Position numbers and translations under genes: made by a program. DNA of 30,900 nt. It comes from Candidatus Martarchaeota archaeon (GTDB taxonomy: Archaea; Micrarchaeota; Micrarchaeia; Micrarchaeales; Micrarchaeaceae). The number at the start of each line of letters is the position of its first letter. The first letter of the stretch is position 1. The stretch lies in NCBI GenBank assembly GCA_023474155.1, contig JAMCYJ010000039.1, positions 1 through 30,900 of the forward strand, read 5' to 3'. The notes beneath the pieces were generated by a model. The model saw only the letters and a program-made list of their open reading frames with translations, did not search any database and had not been told where the DNA came from. Of this stretch, positions 8,674 to 15,490 are shown one piece after another.

Positions 8674-9684
8674 TCAGAGAACCGCTTCAATGCTCATGTC
8701 GACTGCACTCCTCTCGTCCTTCTTAAATATTACTTCCCCGAGCCTTGGCTTTACCCCTGTTATTATGGATGTAACCTGTATCTTATCATTTAGCTCAGGA
8801 GTGAGCCTTGCGCCGAATATGACATTTGCCTTTGCATCTAGATCCACTGTAACCCCCTCCCCCACTTTTGTTGCCTCTTCTATTGTAAGAGAAGTGCCTC
8901 CGTTGACCTGTATGAGCGCGCTCTTTGCGCCTTCCTTGTCAACATTAAGCAAGGGATGCGAAAGCGTTGAATGTATTGCCTTTTCAACCTTGTCAGGGCC
9001 GTATCCAGATCCTATGTTAATTACTGCTGTCCCTGTATTTGCAAGTATCGCCCTGACATCTGCAAAATCTAAATTTATAAGGCTTGGCAGGGATATCGTA
9101 TCCGCGATCCCGCGGACAGCATTTGCGGCTATGCTATCTATGAGCTCGAATGCCTTCTCTATCTGTAAATTAGGCGCGTAACTCAAAAGTAAATCATTCT
9201 CAAGGATTATTGTCGAATCAGAATTCTTGCTGAGCTCGTTTATTGTCCAGTCCGCTTTCTGCTTTCTGCTTCTTTCAATTGCAAATGGATATGTGGCAAA
9301 TGAAACCACTAGGCTTCCCTGCTCCTTTGCCATCCTTGCAATGATTGGGGCTGCTCCGCCTCCTGTGCCCCCTCCTGCGCCTGTCGCAACAAATACTAAA
9401 TCAAATCCTGATATTGCCTCCCTAATTTCCTCTTTGCTGATCTCAGCCGCCTTTGACCCTATTTCAGGATATCCTCCTGCGCCCAATCCGCGCGTAAGTT
9501 CCTTTCCTATAAGCACCTTTTTGTGCGCATTTATCATATGCAGATGTTTGACATCTGTATTGAATGCGATCGTCTTCGCGCTCTTTATCCCGGAATTATA
9601 CAGCCTGTTTATAAGGTTGCTTCCCTGTCCACCTACTCCAACCACTGCCAGCTTGGCAGTAAATTCTTCGTCGTCGCCTACCAT
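8674..9684 (-). CDS. ftsZ: FtsZ paralogue, second of a tandem pair
   Basis: Tubulin-superfamily GTPase that polymerises into the division ring. GTP-binding segments are visible: VVGVGGQGSNLINR near the N-terminus, AFNTDVKHL, LTRGLGAGG, the glycine-rich signature GAGGGTGGGAAP, and the T7 synergy loop LINLDFADVR that completes the neighbour's active site. The signature has Gly where FtsZ normally has Thr (GGGTGTGA). 336 residues with only a short C-terminal tail (KKDERSAVDMSIEAVL). The ATG is preceded by GGTGTTATC, a Shine-Dalgarno variant. It follows the other ftsZ by 27 nt and is presumably cotranscribed. Which archaeal clade (FtsZ1 or FtsZ2) it belongs to needs a tree. Confidence 0.95.
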   Translation of the reverse strand: MVGDDEEFTAKLAVVGVGGQGSNLINRLYNSGIKSAKTIAFNTDVKHLHMINAHKKVLIGKELTRGLGAGGYPEIGSKAAEISKEEIREAISGFDLVFVATGAGGGTGGGAAPIIARMAKEQGSLVVSFATYPFAIERSRKQKADWTINELSKNSDSTIILENDLLLSYAPNLQIEKAFELIDSIAANAVRGIADTISLPSLINLDFADVRAILANTGTAVINIGSGYGPDKVEKAIHSTLSHPLLNVDKEGAKSALIQVNGGTSLTIEEATKVGEGVTVDLDAKANVIFGARLTPELNDKIQVTSIITGVKPRLGEVIFKKDERSAVDMSIEAVL

Positions 9685-9711
9685 GATAACACCAATATAA
9701 AAGATAGGCAG

Positions 9712-10779
9712 TTAGCCTACCAAGTCGAGGTCAGGGAAGTCGCTTGACTTCTTTGTCTCGAGCTTTCCTACAATGCTTGAGCCCTTTACGCCTGTGACTA
9801 TTGCAACTATTTCAATCTGGTCGTCATAGCCAGGGATAAGCCTTGCGCCCCACTTGACATTTGCCTTGGGATCCATCCTGTCTGTTATTATTTCCCCTGC
9901 CTTTATTGCGTCTCCGATTGTCAATGAAGCTCCACCTGATATATGTACCAATGCGCCTGACGCCCCTTCAAAGTCAACGTCAAGAAGCTTATTCTTGAGC
10001 ACGGACTCCGCAGCGATTGTGACCTTGTCAGTGCCTCTTCCGCTTCCGACTGCAATGAACCCGACATCGCCATTGCCCATTATTGAGCGTACGTCTGCAA
10101 AGTCAATGTTAATCAGGCTCGGTTGGGTTATTGTCCATACCAGCCCGCCTATCGCCTTTGCAAGGACTTCGTCAGCAAGCGCGAAGGCCTCATTCATCGG
10201 GAGGTTTGGCACAAGCTTCACAAGCCTGTTGTTGTCAAGTATTATAACGCTGTCGCAGTTCTTCCTGAGCTTTTGGATTCCCTCTTCTGCCTTTACCTTT
10301 CTTACTCTTTCAAGGTCGAACGGATAGGTTACCATTGCAACGACTATCGCGCCCTGCTGCTTTGCAATGTTTGCCGCAGTGACTATCGCACCTGTTCCTG
10401 TTCCCCCGCCCATGCCTGCGCATAGGAATACCAGCTGCGTGCCAGAGAAAACCTGCTCTAAAAGGTTTCTGTCAACTTCTGCCGCCTTTTCCCCGACTGT
10501 AGGGTCTCCGCCTGCGCCGAGCCCTCTTGTCAAAGTCCTTCCAATCAGCACTTTCTTAATCTTGTCGTCTATTATCTTGAAGTGCTGAGCGTCAGTGTTG
10601 ACAGCAACGAATTCCGTTCCCTTTACTCCTGCTTTCAGCAACCTGTTCACTATATTGTTGCCTGCGCCGCCGAAACCAGCAGTAATTATCTTGATCTGAG
10701 TAGAACTGAAATCTTCTTCATCAGAATTGTTTCCTCCTACTTGTCCACCTCCGAAAACATTGTTAATAAGATCGCTCAT
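9712..10779 (-). CDS. ftsZ: FtsZ, first of a tandem pair
   Basis: Cell-division GTPase of 355 residues. A 30-residue hydrophilic N-terminal extension precedes the core. Motifs: TAGFGGAGNNIVNR, AVNTDAQHF, LTRGLGAGGDP, signature GMGGGTGTGAIV, switch region RVRKVKAEEGI, and T7 loop LINIDFADVR. The usual Ala-Pro after the signature is replaced by Ile-Val. The tail is short (TKKSSDFPDLDLVG). The start ATG has AAGGCGATAAT just upstream. It is the promoter-proximal gene of the pair; a 257-nt AT-rich region separates it from the divergent gene at 11037. Confidence 0.97.
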   Translation of the reverse strand: MSDLINNVFGGGQVGGNNSDEEDFSSTQIKIITAGFGGAGNNIVNRLLKAGVKGTEFVAVNTDAQHFKIIDDKIKKVLIGRTLTRGLGAGGDPTVGEKAAEVDRNLLEQVFSGTQLVFLCAGMGGGTGTGAIVTAANIAKQQGAIVVAMVTYPFDLERVRKVKAEEGIQKLRKNCDSVIILDNNRLVKLVPNLPMNEAFALADEVLAKAIGGLVWTITQPSLINIDFADVRSIMGNGDVGFIAVGSGRGTDKVTIAAESVLKNKLLDVDFEGASGALVHISGGASLTIGDAIKAGEIITDRMDPKANVKWGARLIPGYDDQIEIVAIVTGVKGSSIVGKLETKKSSDFPDLDLVG

Positions 10780-11036
10780 ATTATCGCCTTTAATGAATAT
10801 TATGGTTAAATAATATTTTTAAAGCTTATGTTTATTTTTAAGTAAGGGAATAGCACAAATAAATGCAAAAAATCAGCATCTCCAAAAATAAATTTTATGC
10901 AGAGGAATATAATTTTATTTAATCAAGTATAAATAAATGCAGTGAACTAAATAAATTTGCGTGCCGCGCGGCTAAAAAAAACAGCGCATAGAAAATAACA
11001 ATAAATAAATATTTGCCATTCTTAATAAATTAAAGA
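10780..11036. promoter_or_regulatory. Divergent promoter region between ftsZ and the 11037 gene
   Basis: 257 nt without a gene, strongly AT-rich, with repeated AATAAAT stretches that offer several possible TATA boxes on both strands. The only GC-rich stretch is at 10960-10974 and contains the perfect 10-bp palindrome GCCGCGCGGC (10963-10972). No operator with a known regulator can be named. Confidence 0.4.
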
Positions 11037-11726
11037 ATGCCTGGAAATTCGTCTACGGGCAGAAGTGATTATTCCATGAATTTGATTTTCAAGGTCGGCG
11101 TATTTGCAGTAATAGTCGCAGTGGCGGCGATTCTTGTCTATAGCGGGGCGATAAGCAAGATATTCAAGCAGGCGCCTATAAACAGGCTTCAGGCGCAAGC
11201 AATAGTGATAAAGGATCTCAACAAGTCCTACCCCACCGCGAACATAAGCATAATAAACGTTTCGCCGTCTTCAAGCCAAAACAATAGCTGGAACTTCGTA
11301 GTCAAAATGGTCTACAATAGAACAAAGCCTTGCCCGACCTTGCTCATAATAGAATATAATTACCCTGCGGCGGGGCTTGTGCCGAGCCTTTACAACCTCT
11401 ACACCGACAAATGCATAATAAACGGCACTTCCAACTCGACAAACAATAAATACTATTCTTACATAATAAGCACGCCAGAGATTGCGACAGTTAGGGCATA
11501 CGACCTATCGACATCCTTGAAAAATTACGTGTACGCTTTCGGATATAATGAGACGAACGCATCAGCCGAATACTATAGGACATTGCAAAGCTCCAGCACG
11601 CCGCTGAACAGGACCTTGAGCAATGTATGGTTGATAAAATTCAACGCGCAGGGCGCGGCATACTCTGAATACGCAGTGCTTAACCAAAATGGAACGATTA
11701 GCGGGGAATTCTCATTGCAAAAGTAA
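11037..11726 (+). CDS. Membrane-anchored extracellular protein, unknown
   Basis: 229 residues: a short Ser-rich cytoplasmic start, one hydrophobic segment at about 16-37, then a soluble domain with many N-glycosylation sequons (NIS, NVS, NRT, NGT, NET, NAS). The region just after the membrane segment (LQAQAIVIKDLNKSYPTA) is weakly reminiscent of PepSY-like helices, but this is not a secure match. Two cysteines (PCPT and KCIING) might pair. The gene stands alone between two non-coding stretches and ends at a hairpin terminator. Topology is inferred as N-in with the body outside. Confidence 0.75.
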   Translation: MPGNSSTGRSDYSMNLIFKVGVFAVIVAVAAILVYSGAISKIFKQAPINRLQAQAIVIKDLNKSYPTANISIINVSPSSSQNNSWNFVVKMVYNRTKPCPTLLIIEYNYPAAGLVPSLYNLYTDKCIINGTSNSTNNKYYSYIISTPEIATVRAYDLSTSLKNYVYAFGYNETNASAEYYRTLQSSSTPLNRTLSNVWLIKFNAQGAAYSEYAVLNQNGTISGEFSLQK

Positions 11727-11733
11727 GGAGTAG

Positions 11734-11775
11734 AATGCGTGCCGCACGCATTATTTATTATTATTTTTTTATTTA
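11734..11775. terminator. Hairpin plus U-tract terminator between convergent genes
   Basis: AATGCGTG (11734-11741) and CACGCATT (11745-11752) form a perfect 8-bp stem with a CCG loop, followed on the plus strand by a T/A run with seven consecutive T. It starts 8 nt after the stop of the upstream gene. It looks like a bacterial-style intrinsic terminator, which archaea do not need; on the minus strand it lies downstream of the convergent 136-residue gene. Confidence 0.65.
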
Positions 11776-11778
11776 TTA

Positions 11779-12189
11779 TTATTTTATTACCTTAAGAGAA
11801 ACGGGCTTTGTAATCCTATTTACCACATGCTGGTAGTCCCTGAAATGCGAAGTTGCGCTAAGAGTAAGGCTGTACTCCCCAACGTCTGTATTTATGTTTC
11901 CGAAGATCTCGATTTTTGTCTCCTTTTCCTTTCTCGGCTCGATTTCGCCGAGCTGCAGTCTCTTTTCCTTAAGCAGCATGTTCTCGTTCATGCCCAGTTT
12001 TTGGGGAAGCTTTATCTCTATAGACGTAAGCAGCGCGTCCTTTGTGACGTTCTTGATTTTTACAAATAAAATCAATGAATTCGGCTTGTTGGCATATAAC
12101 CTGTACGGCGACATCTCTGTAGAGATTATGTAAGGCACATTCTTGCCTGAAAGATCCTGGTCCTTCTTCCCGAAAATATTGAAGTTCAT
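11779..12189 (-). CDS. Small beta-rich protein, unknown
   Basis: 136 residues, no signal peptide or membrane segment. Alternating hydrophobic pattern (SLILFVKIKNVTKDALLTSIEIKLP, then EKETKIEIFGNI, then GEYSLTLSATSH and KPVSLKVIK) suggests an immunoglobulin- or CARDB-like beta-sandwich. This is a fold guess from pattern, not a recognised family. ATG is preceded by TGATGATAAA. It converges with the anchored protein at 11037-11726. Confidence 0.7.
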   Translation of the reverse strand: MNFNIFGKKDQDLSGKNVPYIISTEMSPYRLYANKPNSLILFVKIKNVTKDALLTSIEIKLPQKLGMNENMLLKEKRLQLGEIEPRKEKETKIEIFGNINTDVGEYSLTLSATSHFRDYQHVVNRITKPVSLKVIK

Positions 12190-12232
12190 TTTATCATCAT
12201 TGAAAATTAAAATAAATAAAATAATATTTATG

Positions 12233-12244
12233 AATATTTAAATA
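12233..12244 (+). promoter_or_regulatory. TATA-like promoter for the 12313 gene
   Basis: ATATTTAAATAC on the plus strand would place a start site near 12263-12266, leaving a leader of about 50-75 nt that is GC-rich compared with its surroundings. On the minus strand it may also serve the gene ending at 11779, whose ATG is at 12189. Confidence 0.45.
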
Positions 12245-12312
12245 CTTTCTCAAATATCATATCTATTGATAACTGCGGCACAGGGTTATGCTGCCGACAA
12301 AGGCGCAGTGCG

Positions 12313-12744
12313 ATGCAACAACGGGCTTGCGGTCTTGGAATGCCATTCAAACATAATCTGACTAAATTCAATATCCTTTCCGACAGCGTGCGCAAGATAG
12401 CAAAAAAGGGCAAACTGACTGAAAACGAAAAAAGAATTGCGACAATGGCAATAATAATAGCCTCATTTTCATCTGCGCATTCATGGAAGACAAGCAAGAG
12501 CATAGCTGCCAACAGGCTGATAGACATAAACAACACAGGCATAAAGCAGGAATACGAGGAAGCAAAGTCAGTAAAATGGAAGATGGTAAGCTCAAGCGAT
12601 ATTAAAGAGATGGCAAACCAGGGCATATGCGACAATACCTTCTCAAGATGGATGCTGTCGTACGTTGACAAAAAGGAGCACGGGAATTACGAGGAGGCAT
12701 GGGCAAGGATCAAAGAACGCATAACAAACAGCAACTGCGACTGA
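12313..12744 (+). CDS. Small helical protein, unknown
   Basis: 143 residues from the first ATG, or 134 from ATG 12340 (MPFKHNLTKF), which begins the more protein-like part. Charged, probably all-helical, with a hydrophobic stretch (IATMAIIIASFSS) too polar around it to be a confident membrane helix. Codon choice (many ATA, AGG and AGA codons) matches neighbouring genes. The opposite frame at 12228-12671 is also open but reads as a shadow. Upstream, 12288-12356 contains a short ORF (MLPTKAQCDATTG start) in another frame overlapping the start. No family recognised. Confidence 0.6.
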   Translation: MQQRACGLGMPFKHNLTKFNILSDSVRKIAKKGKLTENEKRIATMAIIIASFSSAHSWKTSKSIAANRLIDINNTGIKQEYEEAKSVKWKMVSSSDIKEMANQGICDNTFSRWMLSYVDKKEHGNYEEAWARIKERITNSNCD

Positions 12745-12899
12745 AGTCATTGACCCGCAGCGCAATATAAAAGCTGCCTGCGCGAAACCCAGAAACTTAT
12801 AAAAATAATAAAAAATAAAATACAGAATAGAAAATAAATTATAAAAAAACAAGGAGGAGATAAAGGATAAAAGAAAAATAAAAATATTTACTGCTTCGT

Positions 12900-13370
12900 T
12901 TATTCCTGCTTTTTGCCTGCTTTTGGCGCAGGCTGCTTCGGCTTTGCTTTAGGCGATGCCTGCTTTTTCGCGCTTGCCTGATTTACGGAAATCGGCGCAA
13001 CAGGTTTCTGCGCTTCTTCTCCAGATTGAATCCTGCCTTCCTTTTTCTGCTTCGCTGCCTGGACCATAGTCTCGTACGTCTTATACTTCCTTGTAATGCT
13101 CGGCTTCAGCCTTCTTTCTTCAATGAAATGCGTAAGCACGGCCTTGCCATTTTCAATATTTACATCGAGCTTCAGCTTGTTCATGGTTCTTGCTGAAAAC
13201 TTCGTTATCATTGAGTTAAGCGTCTGGTCTATCTTCACTGCCTCCAAAGGCAGTTTCGTGTAGTGCGCGATCCTTTCCCTTACAAACTTCACTGCCTTGT
13301 TCCTCCTCTTTGTTCTAGGCTGGGTAACAAGGTATTTCCTGATATTCAATATGAATACTTTATGTGCCAT
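12900..13370 (-). CDS. rpl31e: Large ribosomal subunit protein L31e with long C-terminal tail
   Basis: The first 85 or so residues match L31e, a protein near the exit tunnel: VFILNIRKYL (the usual YTIPLRK region), TKRRNKAVKFVRERIAHY, and KIDQTLNSMITKFSARTMNKLKLDV. After ENGKAVLTHFIEE, where most archaeal L31e proteins end, comes about 70 more residues, first basic (RRLKPSITRKYKTYET) and then a low-complexity Lys/Ala/Pro/Gln tail to the end. ATG at 13370 (MAHKV) is preferred to 13385. Last gene of the S19e-PDCD5-L39e-L31e cluster; aIF6, often next in archaea, is absent here. Confidence 0.92.
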   Translation of the reverse strand: MAHKVFILNIRKYLVTQPRTKRRNKAVKFVRERIAHYTKLPLEAVKIDQTLNSMITKFSARTMNKLKLDVNIENGKAVLTHFIEERRLKPSITRKYKTYETMVQAAKQKKEGRIQSGEEAQKPVAPISVNQASAKKQASPKAKPKQPAPKAGKKQE

Positions 13371-13416
13371 TTTAATCAACTTCAACTTATGTTTTCAATC
13401 CTTTCGCCTGTCCGTG

Positions 13417-13578
13417 TCACTTCTCCTTAAGCTTCAGCTTTTTGGACCTCCAGTTCCTTGAAAATGCGTTAGACTGCAGCTTCCTGTGCGTCCTGAGCGT
13501 GGCTACAAGAGGAATTCTCCTGTTCTGCTTCAGCTTTTTTCCAAGCCTTTTCTTTTTCAAACTTGTTTTTTTTGACAT
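13417..13578 (-). CDS. rpl39e: Large ribosomal subunit protein L39e
   Basis: A 53-residue very basic protein, MSKKTSLKKKRLGKKLKQNR and onward, with the family core KQNRRIPLVATLRTHRK and the C-terminal NWRSKKLK. It lines the ribosomal exit tunnel. Its place between PDCD5 and L31e matches the conserved archaeal order. GTGTTTTATC precedes the ATG. Confidence 0.95.
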   Translation of the reverse strand: MSKKTSLKKKRLGKKLKQNRRIPLVATLRTHRKLQSNAFSRNWRSKKLKLKEK

Positions 13579-13622
13579 GATAAAACACTTTTAAACATTT
13601 CTTTTCATCGCCATTGACGATA

Positions 13623-13937
13623 TTATTTGTGCCTGAATTCGATCTTTGTTTCTGACTTTTGCGTCATCTTTGTTATTATTGATATGAGCTGGCCTTCAGA
13701 CAGCTTACCTGAAATGCGACCAGATTGCATGAACGATACGAGCACATTCACGACTTGTATATAAAGGTTGTAGTTCGAGATTCTTACGTTCATAAGCCTT
13801 TGAAATGCATCGGTATCAAGGACCTGCTTCATAAGCTCTTTTCTTTGCTCCTCAATCTGCATTTCCTTTATGGATTTTGATAGCCTTTTTTTCATTTCCT
13901 TCTGGTAATCGCCGTCATTGTCGTACTCGCTGCTCAT
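13623..13937 (-). CDS. DNA-binding protein of the PDCD5/TFAR19 family
   Basis: 104 residues, helical and charged. EEQRKELMKQVLDTDAFQRLMNVRI and SGKLSEGQLISIITKMTQKSETKIEFRHK match the PDCD5 core, a compact three-helix fold that binds nucleic acids in archaeal members. Its precise role is unsettled. Its ATG lies inside the end of the S19e gene (23-nt overlap), which indicates translational coupling. Confidence 0.93.
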   Translation of the reverse strand: MSSEYDNDGDYQKEMKKRLSKSIKEMQIEEQRKELMKQVLDTDAFQRLMNVRISNYNLYIQVVNVLVSFMQSGRISGKLSEGQLISIITKMTQKSETKIEFRHK

Positions 13938-14352
13938 TCGAACTACCCTTGCTTATTTCTGCGCTTACCTTGTCAAGGAAGGATTGCCCTTTGGGGGTAA
14001 TGACTCTTCCCTTAGCAGTCTTCTTGACGAAGTCCTGCTTCTCAAGCTCATTCAATATGTCCCTTATAATGCTCCCGCCTGCCTTTGCATGGTGCCTTCT
14101 GTGCATCGTATGTTCCTTTCTTGATCCGTATCTTGTCCTCAAAGTTGAAACTCCGACAGGACCATTAAGATATATCTGCCTCAGCACTGACGCACTCCTC
14201 ACGAACCAGAAGTCGGGATCGTCCGGCATCCTTTCCTTATTCGCGCCTGATTTCACATAATTGACATATTCTGGTTTTGCAATCAATTTTTTCAGCTTGC
14301 CTGCTGTGGATTTTACAAGTTCCGCTGCCTTCACTTCATATACATAAGTCAT
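13915..14352 (-). CDS. rps19e: Small ribosomal subunit protein S19e
   Basis: 145 residues, close to the family length. Core features are KPEYVNYVKSG, the DPDFWFVRSASVLRQIYLNGPVGV strand-turn, the basic YGSRKEHTMHRRHHAKAGGSIIRDIL helix and the C-terminal winged-helix end KTAKGRVITPKGQSFLDKV. S19e assembles in the head of the small subunit. First protein gene of the translation cluster; its 3' end overlaps the PDCD5 gene. Confidence 0.97.
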   Translation of the reverse strand: MTYVYEVKAAELVKSTAGKLKKLIAKPEYVNYVKSGANKERMPDDPDFWFVRSASVLRQIYLNGPVGVSTLRTRYGSRKEHTMHRRHHAKAGGSIIRDILNELEKQDFVKKTAKGRVITPKGQSFLDKVSAEISKGSSNEQRVRQ

Positions 14353-14372
14353 GCTATCATTTTAATTATAAA

Positions 14373-14435
14373 TTATAAATTTAAGTTTATCCTTATCAAA
14401 TTCGCTCCGAACATGCCTGCGCCGATAACGCCCAT
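14373..14435 (-). CDS. Possible 20-codon leader ORF upstream of S19e
   Basis: ATG at 14435 opens a 20-codon frame (MGVIGAGMFGANLIRINLNL) that stops 20 nt before the S19e start. TTAATATTTA at about 14457-14468 lies some 26 nt upstream of the ATG, the spacing of a leaderless archaeal transcript. It could be a leader peptide, or chance. Glycine-rich GVIGAGMFG recalls a dinucleotide-binding turn but is too short to mean anything. Confidence 0.25.
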   Translation of the reverse strand: MGVIGAGMFGANLIRINLNL

Positions 14436-14535
14436 GTTCTGCAATAGGATTATGTTAAATATTAATAAGTAAAACGTATAAAAACATTTGCAATATATCT
14501 TATTTAGAGCATTGCCTGACAAGCAACCGCAGGCA

Positions 14536-14763
14536 TCAATCAGGCATGTCGACTTCAACCGCCTTGCTTCTGGCTGATGCGCCCTTTATAATCCTTACGC
14601 AGGATTTGGAAACCCTGAAGTAGCCCGACAATATCTCTATAAGCCGCTTGTTTGCCTTGCCTTCATGGGCAGGCGCATCCACACGGACAGCATATTCTGC
14701 CTCGCCCTTTATATTGACAGAGGCGGATTTTGCATTCGGAATTACTTTGACGCTTATCCTCAT
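14536..14763 (-). CDS. DUF167 (YggU) family protein
   Basis: 75 residues from ATG 14763. The pattern ISVKVIPNAKS, VRVDAPAHEGKANKRLIEILSGYF, and VRIIKGASARSKAVEVD is the DUF167/UPF0235 signature; the fold is small alpha/beta and its function unknown. It follows the ankyrin-like gene by 23 nt on the same strand. Confidence 0.92.
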   Translation of the reverse strand: MRISVKVIPNAKSASVNIKGEAEYAVRVDAPAHEGKANKRLIEILSGYFRVSKSCVRIIKGASARSKAVEVDMPD

Positions 14764-14786
14764 CTCTCTGCACCATTGCAATATAA

Positions 14787-15125
14787 TTATGTCTTGCTGA
14801 TCCTAAGGAATTTGTAAAAGACCATTTCCTCTATTTTGCTAATGGCTTCGGCATTATTTTTTTTATGATCCAAATATATGGACTCCTGATACGGTGTTCT
14901 GCCGCGATTGTTTTTCAGGTGGCGCAAATCAACATGGCTATTTATGAACTTTATCATACTGACATCGCACTTCTTTACAGCCATATGCAATATCGTGTCG
15001 TTGTTCCTGTACCTTGAATATAGGTATGCGCCGTCATTAAGCGCGCTCCTTGCATCGTCGATGCTGCTCTTTAAAACCGCAAGAAGAAGTTTTCTGTCGG
15101 CTGTCTTATTTCTAAAGCTTTCCAT
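14787..15125 (-). CDS. Short ankyrin-repeat protein
   Basis: 112 residues. NNDTILHMAVKKCDVSMIKFINSHVDLRHLKNNRGRTPYQESI contains the repeat pattern (TxLHxAV, then a second helix, then NxxGRTPxxxA-like), preceded by a partial repeat (LLAVLKSSIDDARSALNDGAYL). So there are about two to three repeats, giving a protein-interaction surface with no catalytic part. AAAAGGTGATATGA before the ATG is a good Shine-Dalgarno (GGTGAT at 15130-15135). A 12-bp tandem repeat sits just upstream. Partner unknown. Confidence 0.78.
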   Translation of the reverse strand: MESFRNKTADRKLLLAVLKSSIDDARSALNDGAYLYSRYRNNDTILHMAVKKCDVSMIKFINSHVDLRHLKNNRGRTPYQESIYLDHKKNNAEAISKIEEMVFYKFLRISKT

Positions 15126-15142
15126 TCATATCACCTTTTGCT

Positions 15143-15190
15143 GATGTTAACGTAGATGTTGACGTAGATGTTGACGTAGATGTAAATGCA
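15143..15190. repeat. 12-bp tandem repeat, four copies
   Basis: GATGTTAACGTA, GATGTTGACGTA, GATGTTGACGTA, GATGTAAATGCA in direct succession; the middle two are identical. It lies 18 nt upstream of the ankyrin gene start, in its leader or promoter. No in-frame start codon makes it part of a protein. Confidence 0.9.
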
Positions 15191-15342
15191 GATCTTATAT
15201 GCTATTCAGTTTAGGCAAAAAGATCTATCCTGCCGCGGGATTTCCAACAACTGCCCGGAATCCGTCCGAATGCAAAATGCAGTACCGCGCAGGAAAAAAT
15301 ATGCAAAAAAATAAAAGTATATTTCATATTAGTGAGAAAAAA

Positions 15343-15350
15343 TATATATA
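15343..15350 (+). promoter_or_regulatory. TATA box of an unassigned transcript
   Basis: TATATATA within AAAAAATATATATAAG. The expected start site about 26 nt downstream falls near 15375, just before ATG 15378. It could drive a short ORF, a non-coding RNA carrying the 37-nt element, or a long leader for tatD. Confidence 0.5.
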
Positions 15351-15377
15351 AGTTTCGATAAATTCGACGGAAACGAG

Positions 15378-15416
15378 ATGGAAAATAATAAGCTTGTAAT
15401 ATCCAATGGGGGGTAA
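15378..15416 (+). CDS. Possible 12-codon ORF, MENNKLVISNGG
   Basis: A very short frame starting 3 nt after the predicted start site of the TATATATA promoter and ending just before the 37-nt element. Might be a leader peptide or chance. Confidence 0.2.
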   Translation: MENNKLVISNGG

Positions 15417-15426
15417 TTTATCAATT

Positions 15427-15463
15427 ATAGCCGCCCCGAGAAGCAAAACAACATTTTATCAAA
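15427..15463 (+). repeat. 37-nt duplicated element, copy 1 (upstream of tatD)
   Basis: Matches 19188-19224 at 32 of 37 positions without gaps. The invariant core includes GAAAGC-like AAGCAAAACAA and TTTATCAAA. Four of the five differences are transitions. It ends about 50 nt before the tatD start. Confidence 0.75.
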
Positions 15464-15481
15464 AACCCAAATAACAAAAAA

Positions 15482-15490
15482 TATTAAATA
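15482..15490 (+). promoter_or_regulatory. TATA box of tatD
   Basis: TATTAAATA centred about 27 nt upstream of ATG 15513, which suggests a leaderless message and supports that start codon. Confidence 0.55.

Noticed and set aside
9227..9700. Long plus-strand frames opposite both ftsZ genes (also 8627-9181 and 9854-10327)
   Set aside because: Antisense shadows of well-conserved FtsZ sequence; Pro/Ser/Thr-rich with no recognisable domain.
10963..10972. GCCGCGCGGC palindrome in the ftsZ upstream region, and a similar CCGCGCGG near 17670
   Set aside because: Short GC palindromes, not shared beyond 8 bp and in different contexts; not enough to call an operator.
12228..12671. Minus-strand open frame of 147 codons opposite the 12313 gene
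   Set aside because: Its hydrophobic, Cys- and Leu-rich reading is what the antisense of a Lys/Ile/Glu-rich gene gives. The plus strand has the codon choice of the window and a TATA box in front.
15143..15190. The 12-bp repeat as a coding repeat (Thr-Ser run on the minus strand)
   Set aside because: That frame has no start codon after the preceding stop and ends shortly inside the ankyrin gene in the wrong frame.
15427..15463. The 37-nt duplicated element as a transposon end (MITE)
   Set aside because: No inverted-repeat ends or target duplications are visible around either copy, so a regulatory or RNA role is kept as the leading idea.
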